Shown here: positions 14,693 through 25,270 of the stretch, piece after piece
Numbering within the stretch: position 1 is the stretch's first letter
Layout of the letters: each line of letters begins with the position of its first letter
Assembly (NCBI GenBank): GCA_020353055.1
Contig: CP070686.1
Coordinates: 908,218-972,217, forward strand
Origin: Caldifarciminota bacterium
GTDB lineage: Bacteria; Hydrothermota; Tepidihabitantia; SM23-42
DNA: 64,000 nucleotides
Direction: 5' to 3'
The notes under the pieces: generated by a model
Database searches by the model: none
What the model saw: only the letters and a program-made list of their open reading frames with translations
What the model was told of the DNA's origin: nothing
Made by a program: the position numbers and the translations under genes

Positions 14693-17047
14693 TTATTTCA
14701 GTAGTACGACCTTCTCAACAAACGTAGACTGCTCGGTTTCGAGTTTGACAAAGTAAATGCCGGCAGGGGTTTTTCTTCCGGCATTGTCCTTGCCGTCCCA
14801 CTGCAGCGATACAGCATTACCGGTAACCGATGCGAGATCATAAGACCTTACCAGACGTCCGCCTGCATCATAGATCGCGAGGGTAGATGCCGTATTGTCG
14901 TTAGCCAGCGAGAAGAAAATGCTCGTCCCGTTCTTAGCTACTGTCGGCACGATCTTCAGTACTGATTGTATATTGTTCGTGCCCGAGCCGTTTTCTGTAA
15001 TACCGATAAAGCTCGCCAGGTTACCGAGTTCCCATGCCAAAAGTGAAGGATCACCGGGACTCTCAGTCGGTATGCGGTAGAATTGAGCGAAGAGTCTCAG
15101 AGCATTGTAGGTTGTCGTGCTCAGGCCACTCAGATCGACCGAATCGACTGCCAAACTAGAATAGAAACCTGCCGCATTCCCGGGCAGGTCACCGTCCGGT
15201 ATCAACTGCCAGGTTGAACCATTGTTGTATTCAATCTGGATACCTACCGAATCACCTGCCGTAGCTTTGTACCACACCGCAGTGCCCCAGTTCGGACGGC
15301 TGTACATACCGGCGAGGTCGTCGAAAACAACCGGCACACTCGTAACAGTTCCATCGTTACCAGATGTAGTATAAGTATACCTCAATCCAACATTATCGCA
15401 TGCTCCTGCCCAGCCCCAGTGCGAGGCTGACGTGCTGTCACTGTAAAACCAGTTGAACTGAACAGAATCACACGGTAGATAAGATGTAAGGTCGATGGTT
15501 TCCGTACCGCTCGCGCTTGCTGCATATACAGCGATATCGACCCACGTTGTCCAGCTGCTTCCGGTAAAACGCCGCATCTTGACGCGCATCTTCTCCCCGG
15601 TTTCGTAGAGACGGAACCCGTAGCCGTAGACAATATCCAGGTCAGACGCGGCAGCGGGTATCGCGACCGCAGGCGAGATCAACTCTTCGTTGTAACTGAT
15701 CGAACCGCTCCCGGCATCGTCATCCGAATAGTAAGCGTACGCTGAACCATAATCTGGTGGAGTATAAGTACCGATATCGCCGGTCGTACCCACTGTCCAC
15801 TCGTACGGATCACTATTGCCATTGACAACAGTCCAGCCGGCCGGCATCGTACCGGTCTCAAAATCCTCAAAGAAGAACGTATCGATGAGCGTAGCGCCGC
15901 CGGGTATGATTATTATGCTGTCACCCACAACCGTCGTCGAGAAGAATAGACTCCCGCTGAACTGTTCGCCTTTGGTTTGATACCAACTGCAGGTGTTGTA
16001 GGGAAGGCCGGCAAGTACTGTGAGCGAAAGAGCATTGCTGTACGGCGTCCACATGCCCGTCCCGCCCGGGTCAGACGCACTAACCTTCCACCAGTACGTT
16101 TCATTGTTTGTAAGTGGCGACGGGAATGTAAAGTAGAAGTTGCTGCCGCTTGCATGCGGTGAACTCGTCGTGCTCTCCGGGCTGGTAAAATTCGGATCAG
16201 TATCCCACATAACCCGATACACTATGTCATCACCCTGCGGATCTAATGAATTAAGCACCAGAGTAGGCTGCGACTCCGGGACGCGAACACAGTTGAATGG
16301 TTGCACGACCGCGGGAATCGACGGTGCACCTACCAGGTCTGGCAGTTCAACGATACCTGCCTGAAAGACTTCTTTGTCGCCCGTATCCTCTTGAATCCAT
16401 GTATAGATCCGGCATCTGTCCTGATCCCAACCAATGGGGACATTGAACGAACGGTTGACTGTTATTGAATCACCAGAGGCAATAGTCACCGTCTCACCAA
16501 GTTCATCCGGCAGATAATCACGTGCAACATCGTTGTGCCACGTATCACCGTTGGGCGCTACGTAATAACAACTATCCTCAACGACAACAAAATATACCCT
16601 CGCGGTTATGCTTGCGGTCGAGTCATTCCTGAATTGCGCATATATCGTACCGTCACCGCGGTTCGGCATGTACATCCCCCACATTGTCACAGTTACCGGT
16701 GACGGTTGATTCATCCGGTTCGTTATCGCAGCCGAATACCCGGCTGATACTTGATCGCCGTCCACATAGCAGTCCGGAGTGTAGGTCACACCGTAGAAAT
16801 TGAAACCACGGTTCGCTCCTTCCGCGCAATAGAGTGGATAGGTGCCCACGAGATGAATCTCGACAAGCGCTACTCGATCAAGATAGGTTGCAGCTATTTG
16901 TGCCAGTTGACCACTGACAGATGTACAGGTCCCTCAGCCTTCCTGGTACATCTCTTCAACCAGCACCACGCGCTCGGCACCGAGCGCGGTGTTCAGAAAA
17001 CCCAGCCCCAGCAATAACGCCAGGCTTATCCCAACGACACACTTCAT
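14693..17047 (-). CDS. Candidate selenoprotein: secreted Omp28/thioredoxin-like protein with in-frame TGA (Sec38), adhesin-like domain and sorting domain
   Basis: 784 codons from the ATG at 17047 (AAGGAGG upstream, clear signal peptide 1-24) to 14693, broken only by TGA at 16936-16934 (codon 38). The protein reads across it: VVLVEEMYQEG-U-GTCTSVSGQLAQ, then ATYLDRVALVEIH and TPDCYVDG. This matches the start of Omp28-like thioredoxin-fold proteins, whose EEFTG..C..CP site has Cys where TGA falls, so the motif would be UxxC (U38, C41). A SECIS-like hairpin follows. Later parts: FnIII-like region (about 250-335), cleaved-adhesin-like domain (about 385-580) and a sorting domain ending VEKVVLLK. 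An ATG at 16849 would make a 718-aa product without signal peptide or redox site. A nonsense mutation is the main alternative. Confidence 0.8.
16902..16918 (-). promoter_or_regulatory. Candidate bacterial SECIS element
   Basis: After the TGA, a 15-nt spacer leads into GUCAGU-GGUCA-ACUGGC, a 6-bp stem (one U-G wobble) with apical loop GGUCA; the loop starts 22 nt after the TGA. The E. coli fdhF element, from memory, has a GGUC loop about 19 nt after UGA, so loop and spacing agree well. The fdhF bulged U is not obvious here. Confidence 0.6.
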
Positions 17048-17228
17048 AAAACCTCCTTTTGATACAATCCTGTTCAGCCCTAAGGACTTCCGTTTCCTTT
17101 ACCGATACGAAAAATCCCTCCGATACTATATTGATAATTCGGGACCTGTTATGAACGTACTATTGTAGACAATAACAAAACCTTCGTCAATAGTCAGATA
17201 AAAGTACAGAAAAGCAGCCCAACCCCTG

Positions 17229-17256
17229 TTGACTATTGGTATTGTTGCTTTATAAT
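17229..17256 (+). promoter_or_regulatory. Promoter of the CapA-like multidomain gene
   Basis: TTGACT (17229-17234), a 16-bp spacer and TATAAT (17251-17256). The ATG at 17276 would carry a leader of only about 13 nt with a weak ribosome site. Confidence 0.75.
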
Positions 17257-17275
17257 TACCATGTAAATAGAAGAT

Positions 17276-20200
17276 ATGAAGACCAATTCGATATCCTTCC
17301 TCATAATGGTCACCCTGGTATCGGTAATAATGACATCTATCTCGATTGCACAAAATTCGTACGGGAAGAGATCATTAAATATCCTGCGAGCCGATACGAT
17401 AGAAAATTTCGATGACGGCATCATACAACTCTTCTCGTATCCAAACGAGGATATGGATCCTGATGCTTGGGCACTCGACTCGCTCATCACCTACAACAAT
17501 TCCGCATTCTCGCTGAAGTTGTGGGGTAATACGTGGAAGATAGAAAGTATAGTACCGGTTACACTTGATACTGGTGATGTCTGGCAGGTTGCCGCCTATG
17601 TTGAAGTACTTGCCGAAATTCAGGGATTCGGATTGCGCGACACCGCCCACACCCTGCTCTATTCCTTTGCCGGAAGCCAACAACTGAATACTGAAGACTG
17701 GGTCACCGTGTATCAGGGAGCATTTGCCCAGCAGACCTGGAACAATTACCTGCTGCCCGTTGGTCAGGACTGGCTCGCCTATTATGGATATCTTCCCACC
17801 ATCACCGGTATAGTATTTATGAACGACCGTGATAATGATCCGGACGGCGTGGTCTATTTTGACAACATACTTGATATCACCCACGATCTACCTATGGTAC
17901 CACAAGTCACAATCGAATATGTTGCCGGTGATATTTACAGAGACGCCCACGGTAACAAACTAGTCGACATCCAGTTCTTCAGCACGGTAATCGACACAGA
18001 TTCATGGTATCATGATTATTTCTGGTACTTCGGAGACGACTCAACGAGCAATGAACCTGATCCTTATCACACCTACATTGTCGAGGATGATCATCCCTAT
18101 ACGGTGCTACTCGAAGTTGTCGATAGTACTAACCTGTGGGGGCGAGCAACCTGTCAGGTTACGGTGGATCCCGGACAAACGACATTTCCGTTGATAATGA
18201 ACTTCGTCGGTGATGTAATGCTTGCGCGACGGTATGAATATCCGGGTGGGATAATCCCGACGTTGGGCGTTGAAGCGATCTTCGAACCCACCCTTTCTCA
18301 TCTGGGAAACATCGCTGACATAACCGTGGCAAATCTCGAATGTCCACTGACCGACACTGGAATACCACATCCCACAAAGCCGATCATATTCAGAGGTTCT
18401 CCAGAGAACGTCGCCGGGTTGGTTTATGCCGGCGTCGATGTCGTTACAATAGCCAATAATCATATCATCGATTACGGGCTTGAGGGATTAAAGCAATCAC
18501 AGGCGGTTCTTGACTCGAATGACATTTCATACTCGGGAGCAGGCGCGAACGCCTACGAGGCTTATCTTCCCCTATTTGTTAACAAGAAAGGTACGAATAT
18601 CGCTTTCCTCGCGTCGAGTGAACGAACCGGGCAGTATGACAACTATCAACCGTATCTAAATGCCGGTTTCAACAAGCCTGGCTTTGCGAATTTGACCCAG
18701 TATGACATCTCGCGACAGATCCAGACCGTCCAGAACGATGCCGATGTCGTCGTCGTCGAGATGCATTCGGGTGATGAATACAATCCGATACCCGAATTTA
18801 GCAACAGGGACGAAAAAGACTTTGAAGAAGATGAAATGTATACGCCATTTCTCCTGACCCCAAGCAGGAGTGACATCGCTGACCGACGTCACGCAATAGA
18901 CGAAGGTGCTGATCTTGTTGTCTGCCATCACGTACATGTCTTACAGGGCTTGGAAGTTTATGATGGAAAACTAATCGCGCATTCACTGGGCGATTTCACG
19001 TTCGATCTGAACTACCCGGAAACATATCCTTCGATGATACTCAATGCGAAAATAGACAACAGGGGTATTTACGAATACCGTGTAGTACCCGTATACATAG
19101 ATGATTATATTCCCAGACGGGCACAGGGTGAGCTTGGATCATACATACTTGACTACCTCGCACGTCGCACTAAGGATTTGGATACATATCTCATTGTCGA
19201 CCGCGATAGTGTAACCGCACGAGTCATTCTCGACACAGTCGGTCTCACGTCGACTATAACAACCTTCAGCGATTCCCTGGCATTGCGCGAAGAAAACGGC
19301 TCATGGATATCAAATCCGCTCCGTTTGAATAAAGAAGCTGATATCTCTTCTATCATTACCATAAATCCCTATAGAAACTGGGAGTTCCGCCTTGGCAGGC
19401 AAACCGTCTGGTTCGGCAATTTTGAAGATGAAGGATGCACAATGTGGCTGCTTGACCATCCGGATGAATTCTACGATGACAGCATTTTCTATGCGGGTGC
19501 CAGGTCTTTGTGCCACTTCCGTTCGCAAAACAATGTCACAATCGCCACCCATCTCGAAAACCGCATGCCGTGTTACTCAGACACTACCGATTTCACGGTT
19601 TGCGGATACATCCGAACAGATAACGCGAATAATGCCGAGGTGATGATTCGGTTCTACCAATCGCGAACGAGTGGTATTTCCATAGGATCAGAGACCACTG
19701 GACAGCTCAGTGGTACCAACGACTGGGCTTTCTATTATACAAACTTCGTGCCTGCAAATGGCACTAACTTCATTGACGTGTGGCTGCGAAGCGAGGGTCC
19801 ACAATCGGGCGACGGCTACACCTGGTTTGATAATGTAGGCGTCATCGAATGGGAAGATTGGCAAATATTCAATACACCTGTGGACATCACAACACCAAAT
19901 GATTATTACTGGCTGCAAATAAAGACAGATGTTGAGACATTCAGTGCATCATTATCTTATGAAGAGAAACTCTATGATGTCCAGACGGAAGTACATGACT
20001 ATGAAACAAAGAATACGACCCTGACATCGCTGCGTTGTTTTCCCAACCCTGCAATTTCCACAATCACGTTCCAGTATTCTCTCGGCAAACCCGCAGATGT
20101 CAAATTGAGTGTATATAACATTCTCGGACAGGAAGTAAGGAGCTTGAGCACCGGTCATCAATCCGCAGGCAATAAGACAGTACAATGGGATGGGTATGAC

Positions 20201-20293
20201 AACCAAGGTCGACGCCTTGGCATGGGAATCTACTTCTGCCGGTTGCAGACAGGGAAACACACAACAGCTGAGAAAATAATCCTGTTGAGGTAG
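17276..20293 (+). CDS. Secreted multidomain CapA-family (PGA_cap) metallophosphatase-like protein with sorting domain
   Basis: Extracellular protein of 1005 aa with a signal peptide (1-25). A jelly-roll/carbohydrate-binding-like region (about 40-200) is followed by a PKD-like domain (about 208-298). The CapA domain (about 305-600) has NFVGDVMLARRYEY, VANLECPLTD, IANNHIIDYG, VVEMHSGDEY, CHHVHVLQGLEVY and HSLGDFTF. A second jelly-roll region (about 690-865) precedes a sorting domain (CFPNPAISTITFQY, VYNILGQEV, GMGIYFCRL, end AEKIILLR). CapA-type domains share the calcineurin-like phosphoesterase fold and are linked to poly-gamma-glutamate synthesis; here a secreted, multidomain form makes that role unlikely. 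Two small cytosolic genes follow at once. Confidence 0.88.
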   Translation: MKTNSISFLIMVTLVSVIMTSISIAQNSYGKRSLNILRADTIENFDDGIIQLFSYPNEDMDPDAWALDSLITYNNSAFSLKLWGNTWKIESIVPVTLDTGDVWQVAAYVEVLAEIQGFGLRDTAHTLLYSFAGSQQLNTEDWVTVYQGAFAQQTWNNYLLPVGQDWLAYYGYLPTITGIVFMNDRDNDPDGVVYFDNILDITHDLPMVPQVTIEYVAGDIYRDAHGNKLVDIQFFSTVIDTDSWYHDYFWYFGDDSTSNEPDPYHTYIVEDDHPYTVLLEVVDSTNLWGRATCQVTVDPGQTTFPLIMNFVGDVMLARRYEYPGGIIPTLGVEAIFEPTLSHLGNIADITVANLECPLTDTGIPHPTKPIIFRGSPENVAGLVYAGVDVVTIANNHIIDYGLEGLKQSQAVLDSNDISYSGAGANAYEAYLPLFVNKKGTNIAFLASSERTGQYDNYQPYLNAGFNKPGFANLTQYDISRQIQTVQNDADVVVVEMHSGDEYNPIPEFSNRDEKDFEEDEMYTPFLLTPSRSDIADRRHAIDEGADLVVCHHVHVLQGLEVYDGKLIAHSLGDFTFDLNYPETYPSMILNAKIDNRGIYEYRVVPVYIDDYIPRRAQGELGSYILDYLARRTKDLDTYLIVDRDSVTARVILDTVGLTSTITTFSDSLALREENGSWISNPLRLNKEADISSIITINPYRNWEFRLGRQTVWFGNFEDEGCTMWLLDHPDEFYDDSIFYAGARSLCHFRSQNNVTIATHLENRMPCYSDTTDFTVCGYIRTDNANNAEVMIRFYQSRTSGISIGSETTGQLSGTNDWAFYYTNFVPANGTNFIDVWLRSEGPQSGDGYTWFDNVGVIEWEDWQIFNTPVDITTPNDYYWLQIKTDVETFSASLSYEEKLYDVQTEVHDYETKNTTLTSLRCFPNPAISTITFQYSLGKPADVKLSVYNILGQEVRSLSTGHQSAGNKTVQWDGYDNQGRRLGMGIYFCRLQTGKHTTAEKIILLR

Positions 20294-20297
20294 CATA

Positions 20298-20750
20298 ATG
20301 AACAAGAAGAAAGAACTGCTTGCATACTGTGGACTATACTGTGGAGATTGTGCTGGATATTCCGGCGAGATTGCTGATGCAGCACAGAATTTAAGAGAAA
20401 TTACTCAACGTTATAAATTTGACCAAACGGCAAAAAATCTCTTTCCGAAGGAATTGAAAGATTACGATAAGTTTCGCGAGATGATAAATTTCATGACGCA
20501 ACTCAAATGCCCGAAGACCTGCCGATCAATAAACGGAAATGAGGTGAAATGCGAAATTTCGAAATGCTGCAGAGAAAAAGGATTCTATGCCTGTCATGAA
20601 TGCAGTACTTTTGAAATTTGCGACAAATTGAAAAATATGTCCGCACTGCACGGCGATTCCTGTGTCAAAAACCTAAAATCAATAAAAAAAATGGGTATTG
20701 ACTCATGGATTCGCGAGGGAAAACGATTCTGGTTTGCCGATGACGAATAG
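20298..20750 (+). CDS. DUF3795-like Cys-rich protein
   Basis: 150-residue cytoplasmic protein of the DUF3795 type, function unknown. It opens with LLAYCGLYCGDCAGYSGEI and has further Cys pairs (KCPKTCRS, KCEISKCCREKGFYACHEC, FEICDKL), suggesting zinc or Fe-S binding. The start ATG at 20298 is 4 nt after the CapA stop, with GAGGT overlapping that gene's end, so it is probably translated from the same mRNA. The family is common in anaerobes. Confidence 0.85.
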   Translation: MNKKKELLAYCGLYCGDCAGYSGEIADAAQNLREITQRYKFDQTAKNLFPKELKDYDKFREMINFMTQLKCPKTCRSINGNEVKCEISKCCREKGFYACHECSTFEICDKLKNMSALHGDSCVKNLKSIKKMGIDSWIREGKRFWFADDE

Positions 20751-20801
20751 TGCCGTCGGAGATAGCGTTATATTTGCTGCACCATCCTTGAGGAGGTCAG
20801 G

Positions 20802-21122
20802 ATGAGTCTGATGACAATCGTATCTATGACGCCTCTTGGCAAAGGCGAGAGTGTTAGCCGTCATGTAGCCAAGGTGGTGGATATCATTGACAGATCTGGA
20901 ATTCCGTATGTTGCCACCCCTATGCGAACGATCATCGAAGGCGAAACCTGGGATGATATTATGGAAGTGCTCAAGAATGGCTTTCAGGCTATAACAGAGG
21001 ATTGCACCAGGGTATCAGTCTTCATGAAGATCGATTATCGAAAGGGAAAGTCAGGGCGTATCAAGTCGAAAATTGACTCCCTGGAAGAGAAATTGAGTAG
21101 AGACCTGATAAGAAATAGCTAA
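20802..21122 (+). CDS. MTH1187/YqgV-type thiamine-binding protein (DUF77)
   Basis: Small cytosolic protein of 106 aa with a ferredoxin-like fold. It matches the MTH1187/YqgV family by size and by SMTPLGKGESVSRHV, GIPYVATPMRTIIEGETWDDIME and the acidic/basic C-terminus. Members bind thiamine or a related ligand as tetramers. GAGGAGG precedes the ATG by 7 nt. It sits 51 bp after the DUF3795 gene on the same strand. No thiamine biosynthesis gene is in the window. Confidence 0.88.
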   Translation: MSLMTIVSMTPLGKGESVSRHVAKVVDIIDRSGIPYVATPMRTIIEGETWDDIMEVLKNGFQAITEDCTRVSVFMKIDYRKGKSGRIKSKIDSLEEKLSRDLIRNS

Positions 21123-21192
21123 AGATAACATCTGCCAATCAATAAATTCCACTAATACGGTTAATGTATAAGAGAACGTAAAATGATGCTAT

Positions 21193-24100
21193 TTAGAAGT
21201 GAAAATCCTCTTCATTCAAAACTTCCAAACAGGCTTTCACGACGCTGAAGTCATAGAGTATTTTATCGTTCGCTGTTATTTCGGCAATCGCCTGATCCCT
21301 GCCACGTGCAGGTCGATATGGGCGATGTGCCATCATTGATTCAACGACATCGGCGACCGCCAGGATCTTTGCTTCCATCATAATATCACTCCCCTTGATG
21401 CCCATTGGATATCCTGAACCATCAAGCCTTTCGTGATGTTGGAACACGATCTCCGCCACTTGCCACGGAAATTCTATTGTCCTCAGTATATCATAGCCGA
21501 CAAGTACGTGGTCTTTTACGAGAGCGAATTCGGCATCGCTCAAACTGCTCGGTTTGTTGAGTATTCCCGCCGGAACATTGATCTTGCCGATATCGTGCAC
21601 CAGCGCTGCAACATGTAATCCCTCTTTCTGATGATCGGGTAATTCCATTCTTTTAGAGATCGCATCAGCCAGAACGGCAACGCGGTGCTGGTGGCCAGCA
21701 GTGTAGGGATCACGTTTTTCGACGGCCGATGTCAAAGCATTGATTGTGTCTTCAAGAACTTTCTGCATCCTGTCGTAACTTCTGCGTAATTCCTCCTGCG
21801 TTCGCTTATATTCGGTAATGTCTCTGGCGATACCGAGAACGACCGTCTTACCGTCGATTCTGACTGGATATGTTCTTATGCCAACAATCGTTCTACTACC
21901 GTCTTTTCGTGCGTATGTGAATTCATCTGGACCGGTCCTCTGCCCCGTTGCGTTACGAGCCAGCAGTGCCTGCGCCTTGGGTATCTGGTCGATAGATAGC
22001 AATTTGGCTTCGGCAAAACTTTTGCCGACAAGTTCATTTTTTTCGTAGCCGGTTATCTCCTCCATCGCCTTGTTACCATCCAAGAAATGTCCTTTCAAAT
22101 CGGTCAGGAAGTACCCATCCGGTGCATATTCAAATAGTAATTTCAATCTCTCCTCCGAACTTTTTATTTCCTCTTCGGCTCGTCTCCGCTGGGTCACATC
22201 CCAGATGTAAGAGCGAGTACCAATGATATTACCATTATCCTTTAGTGCGATTGCATCACACTCAAGATACACTATGTTGCGGTCCCTCTGGATTCCTCTG
22301 AATTCGTGTCTGATGGTCTCGAGCTTCCCTTCAAGAAATTCCTGACGAACTTTGGATACGCGATCATAGTCATCGGGATGCACGATCGATTTCAGATCCA
22401 TTTTCCCGACTTCTTCCATAGAATATCCAAGAAGTTCGGCAAATCTCTTGTTGTAATAACTGAATTTTCCTCGTCGGTCAATTAGTAATATTGCCGCCCC
22501 GGCCTTCTCAACCAAATCCCTATAGCGTTCCTTGGATTCACGCAGCTTCGTTTCTGCCTCTTTCCGCTCACTGATATCGCGCACGACACCCTGAATCACT
22601 TTTGCATCGCCAACATCGAAAAGACGTGCTGAAACCTCTGCAGGAAATATCTCGCCGTTCTTCTTTTTGAAATAAGTTTCGAAATTGACAAACCCATTCT
22701 TCGAGATATCTTTGAAAGCCTGAGCCGATTTTGCCAGTTGGTCGGCAGGATGAAGTTTTTCAATTGTCATTTTGAGAATTTCCACCTTCTTATACCCGAA
22801 GAGATTCTCTACACGATTATTCACATCTGTGATATTACCTTCCAGATCATGTATGAAGATTGCATCATTAGAATTCTGAAAAAGGTTACGGTATTTCTCT
22901 TCGCTTTCCTGCAATGTCCTTTCAGATAACTTGCGCGCACTGATATCACGCGTAGTAACGATAAACGCCTGGGGATTACCCCCTTCATCCCTTATTAGCG
23001 ATGCGTTGACCTCGCCTTCGAATCGGCTACCGTCCTTTCTCAATAGTCTGTATTCACAATTCCTGGTCATGCCATGTTCCAGCGTTCTCTTTATGTTCGC
23101 CGCAGCTCTACCTTGATCGGTCGGATCGACAAGCACCATCCCGTTCTTTCCAATCATCTCCTCAGGTTTCTCATAACCATGAAGTTTTAACGTCTCGTTT
23201 GATACAAAAGTTATTTTCCCCTCCAGATCGGTAACCACCACGGATTCGGGTGTCGTGTTCACCAGTGTTCGATATCTCTCCTCTGATCGTTTCAGTTCAC
23301 GCCCGGACTCCTTGCGCGCGGTAATGTTACGATAGATAGCATAGATTCCGACTTGTTTCTGGTTAATCATGATGGGTGATGCCAGCACCGACACATCGAT
23401 CATGTTGCCACACTTACACTTGCGTACGGCTTCCATAACCACGCTTTCGCCATTCCCCGCACGCTCGGTTATCGACCGGGCATCCTCAAGAAATTCGTCA
23501 GGTACTATCAGGTCATCGATTGACTTACCGGTTGCCTCTTCAGAAGTGTATCCGAATATTCTACTGAACTCATTGTTTACACGTTGCACCAAACCATCAC
23601 CGTCAAGCATAGCAATACCTTCCTGTGCGCTCGCGAACAATTGCTCGAGATAACCTTTTTCGATTATCAACGACCTCTGCACCTCTTCACGCGCCTTTAC
23701 TTCTTGTTCCAGATCGTAGTACGTTCTCGCATTTCTCAGCGCGGTCGCGGCATACGTCGCAAGGACTTCGGTCACGACCAGATCACTCTCGGTGAAGGGG
23801 ATGCCGGACCGATCAAGACACATCGCCCCAATGATCAAACCATCAACGATAAACGGTGCCGTGATCGCGTGTTCATTCTCCTCATCCGGCGTACCGGGAA
23901 TATGCTGCCCACGGGGATCACTGCCCGTGTCATTGAATATCATCGCCTTCCTGGCCTTAATCGCCTTACCCGTAAAACTCGTATTGATATCCAGTGGTGT
24001 TGCCAAGATTGCCTTCTCATAAGGAGGGTCGATCGCAACAACTGGTTTGAGGGTTCTTTTGTCGCTTTCGAGCAGGTAGATTGCACAACCATCAGCTCGT

Positions 24101-24627
24101 ACCATATCACGTGCGCTCGAGGCGATACGAGTAAGAACCTCCTTTATATCCAAACTCTCCACTAGATAGCGTGCGTTTTCCAGCATTTCCTTCTGGTAAG
24201 TTGTCGTTCTTCTCAGAATTTCCTCTACCTTTCTATTTTCCGAGCAATCCGTGAATGCCACGAAATATCCGATAATCTCGTCCTGCCGTGTTCTCCTGAC
24301 AAGCGTTGAGATATTAACCGGGATCACAGATTCACTATTGCTCTTAATATCACATGAGAAATTACGTACAAACCCATTTCGAAGCGTTTGTCGCTGGAGT
24401 TCATTAATCTCTTCCTTATTTGTGAAGAAGTCGGCGAGCAATCTGCCGACAAGCGCGTCTTTTGAAGAATGGAGCATTTCTTCCAATGTCTTATCGAGAT
24501 CCAATATCACACCCAGAGGACTAATATATGCAAGCGGCGTTGGCAGGAACGCCCAAATGTCCTTTATGTAGTGTTCGAATTCAACAACGGAACCATCCGT
24601 AGCATTATTGTGAGATGCTCCTCTCAA
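21193..24627 (-). CDS. Multi-PAS/GAF sensor with HD-GYP cyclic-di-GMP phosphodiesterase domain
   Basis: Cytosolic signalling protein of 1144 aa. Domain order: PAS (about 18-130), GAF (about 150-315), then five more PAS units (about 325-440, 450-570, 575-690, 695-815, 820-935), and an HD-GYP domain (about 945-1140). Catalytic motifs are present: HQHRVAVLADAI, LVHDIGKINVP and HHERLDGSGYPMGIKG, so it should hydrolyse c-di-GMP. No transmembrane segment is visible, so it senses cytosolic signals, perhaps redox or small ligands via PAS and GAF. The start lies 3 nt after the stop of the 199-aa partner protein, showing translational coupling. Confidence 0.93.
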   Translation of the reverse strand: MRGASHNNATDGSVVEFEHYIKDIWAFLPTPLAYISPLGVILDLDKTLEEMLHSSKDALVGRLLADFFTNKEEINELQRQTLRNGFVRNFSCDIKSNSESVIPVNISTLVRRTRQDEIIGYFVAFTDCSENRKVEEILRRTTTYQKEMLENARYLVESLDIKEVLTRIASSARDMVRADGCAIYLLESDKRTLKPVVAIDPPYEKAILATPLDINTSFTGKAIKARKAMIFNDTGSDPRGQHIPGTPDEENEHAITAPFIVDGLIIGAMCLDRSGIPFTESDLVVTEVLATYAATALRNARTYYDLEQEVKAREEVQRSLIIEKGYLEQLFASAQEGIAMLDGDGLVQRVNNEFSRIFGYTSEEATGKSIDDLIVPDEFLEDARSITERAGNGESVVMEAVRKCKCGNMIDVSVLASPIMINQKQVGIYAIYRNITARKESGRELKRSEERYRTLVNTTPESVVVTDLEGKITFVSNETLKLHGYEKPEEMIGKNGMVLVDPTDQGRAAANIKRTLEHGMTRNCEYRLLRKDGSRFEGEVNASLIRDEGGNPQAFIVTTRDISARKLSERTLQESEEKYRNLFQNSNDAIFIHDLEGNITDVNNRVENLFGYKKVEILKMTIEKLHPADQLAKSAQAFKDISKNGFVNFETYFKKKNGEIFPAEVSARLFDVGDAKVIQGVVRDISERKEAETKLRESKERYRDLVEKAGAAILLIDRRGKFSYYNKRFAELLGYSMEEVGKMDLKSIVHPDDYDRVSKVRQEFLEGKLETIRHEFRGIQRDRNIVYLECDAIALKDNGNIIGTRSYIWDVTQRRRAEEEIKSSEERLKLLFEYAPDGYFLTDLKGHFLDGNKAMEEITGYEKNELVGKSFAEAKLLSIDQIPKAQALLARNATGQRTGPDEFTYARKDGSRTIVGIRTYPVRIDGKTVVLGIARDITEYKRTQEELRRSYDRMQKVLEDTINALTSAVEKRDPYTAGHQHRVAVLADAISKRMELPDHQKEGLHVAALVHDIGKINVPAGILNKPSSLSDAEFALVKDHVLVGYDILRTIEFPWQVAEIVFQHHERLDGSGYPMGIKGSDIMMEAKILAVADVVESMMAHRPYRPARGRDQAIAEITANDKILYDFSVVKACLEVLNEEDFHF

Positions 24628-24630
24628 AAC

Positions 24631-25230
24631 TCAATTCTCCCAATGGACCAAAAATTCATGGCGTGAATCGCCATTACATACGCAGGATGTCTCTTCTATC
24701 ATCACGTTTGATTTGGGAAACATGAACTTGAATAGCCGCCCAAAATAACCTTCCAGATACTTGCAGTAAACAGGATGAAGGGTGAATTCGTACAAGTGGA
24801 TGACCGCATGTCTTTTTTCTTCATCAAGTGAAACCGCTTCCAGGCGGCCTATATCATAATGCTTTGTCCAGTAATCAGGCGCATGGCTAAAAGCCACTTG
24901 TGGGGAAACAAAGAATTTCATGAAGAGTTTGACTATAAAGGAATGTTTGGGCGCCGTGTCACCCATTGCCTTAATCTCACCGTCTGACCAGCCAAACACG
25001 TCTTTCATTACCAGCAGGGATAGAGCCCGCAATCCAAGCGACATCCATTCCATGGAGCTCACCCTTTCGTAATCCAGTTCCTTTCCTAAATCGCGTATGG
25101 CTGCTTCGACTTTCTTCAATCCGCTGCTGCCGCATCTATTCCTTATGTACTCCGCATCCGTCTCGAAAGCCGCACCACGGACTTGACCCTTTACGGACAA
25201 AAGCTGCTCAGCATCCTCCCTGGACAACAT
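24631..25230 (-). CDS. Possible V4R/DUF2378-like sensory partner of the HD-GYP protein
   Basis: 199-aa cytosolic protein. The N-terminus is helical; the C-terminal half has a FKFMFPKSNVMIEETSC strand followed by CVCNGDSRHEFLVHW, which resembles the end of V4R/heme-NO-binding-related or DUF2378 domains, where a Cys-rich turn binds a ligand or metal. Assignment is weak and from pattern memory. GGAG precedes the ATG. It is encoded immediately before the HD-GYP sensor, with 3 nt between, so it probably supplies a signal to it. An array of GTAC half-sites lies upstream. Confidence 0.7.
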   Translation of the reverse strand: MLSREDAEQLLSVKGQVRGAAFETDAEYIRNRCGSSGLKKVEAAIRDLGKELDYERVSSMEWMSLGLRALSLLVMKDVFGWSDGEIKAMGDTAPKHSFIVKLFMKFFVSPQVAFSHAPDYWTKHYDIGRLEAVSLDEEKRHAVIHLYEFTLHPVYCKYLEGYFGRLFKFMFPKSNVMIEETSCVCNGDSRHEFLVHWEN

Positions 25231-25270
25231 AAACGCTCCTTTTATCTAAATAAATTGTCTATTTGGTTTT

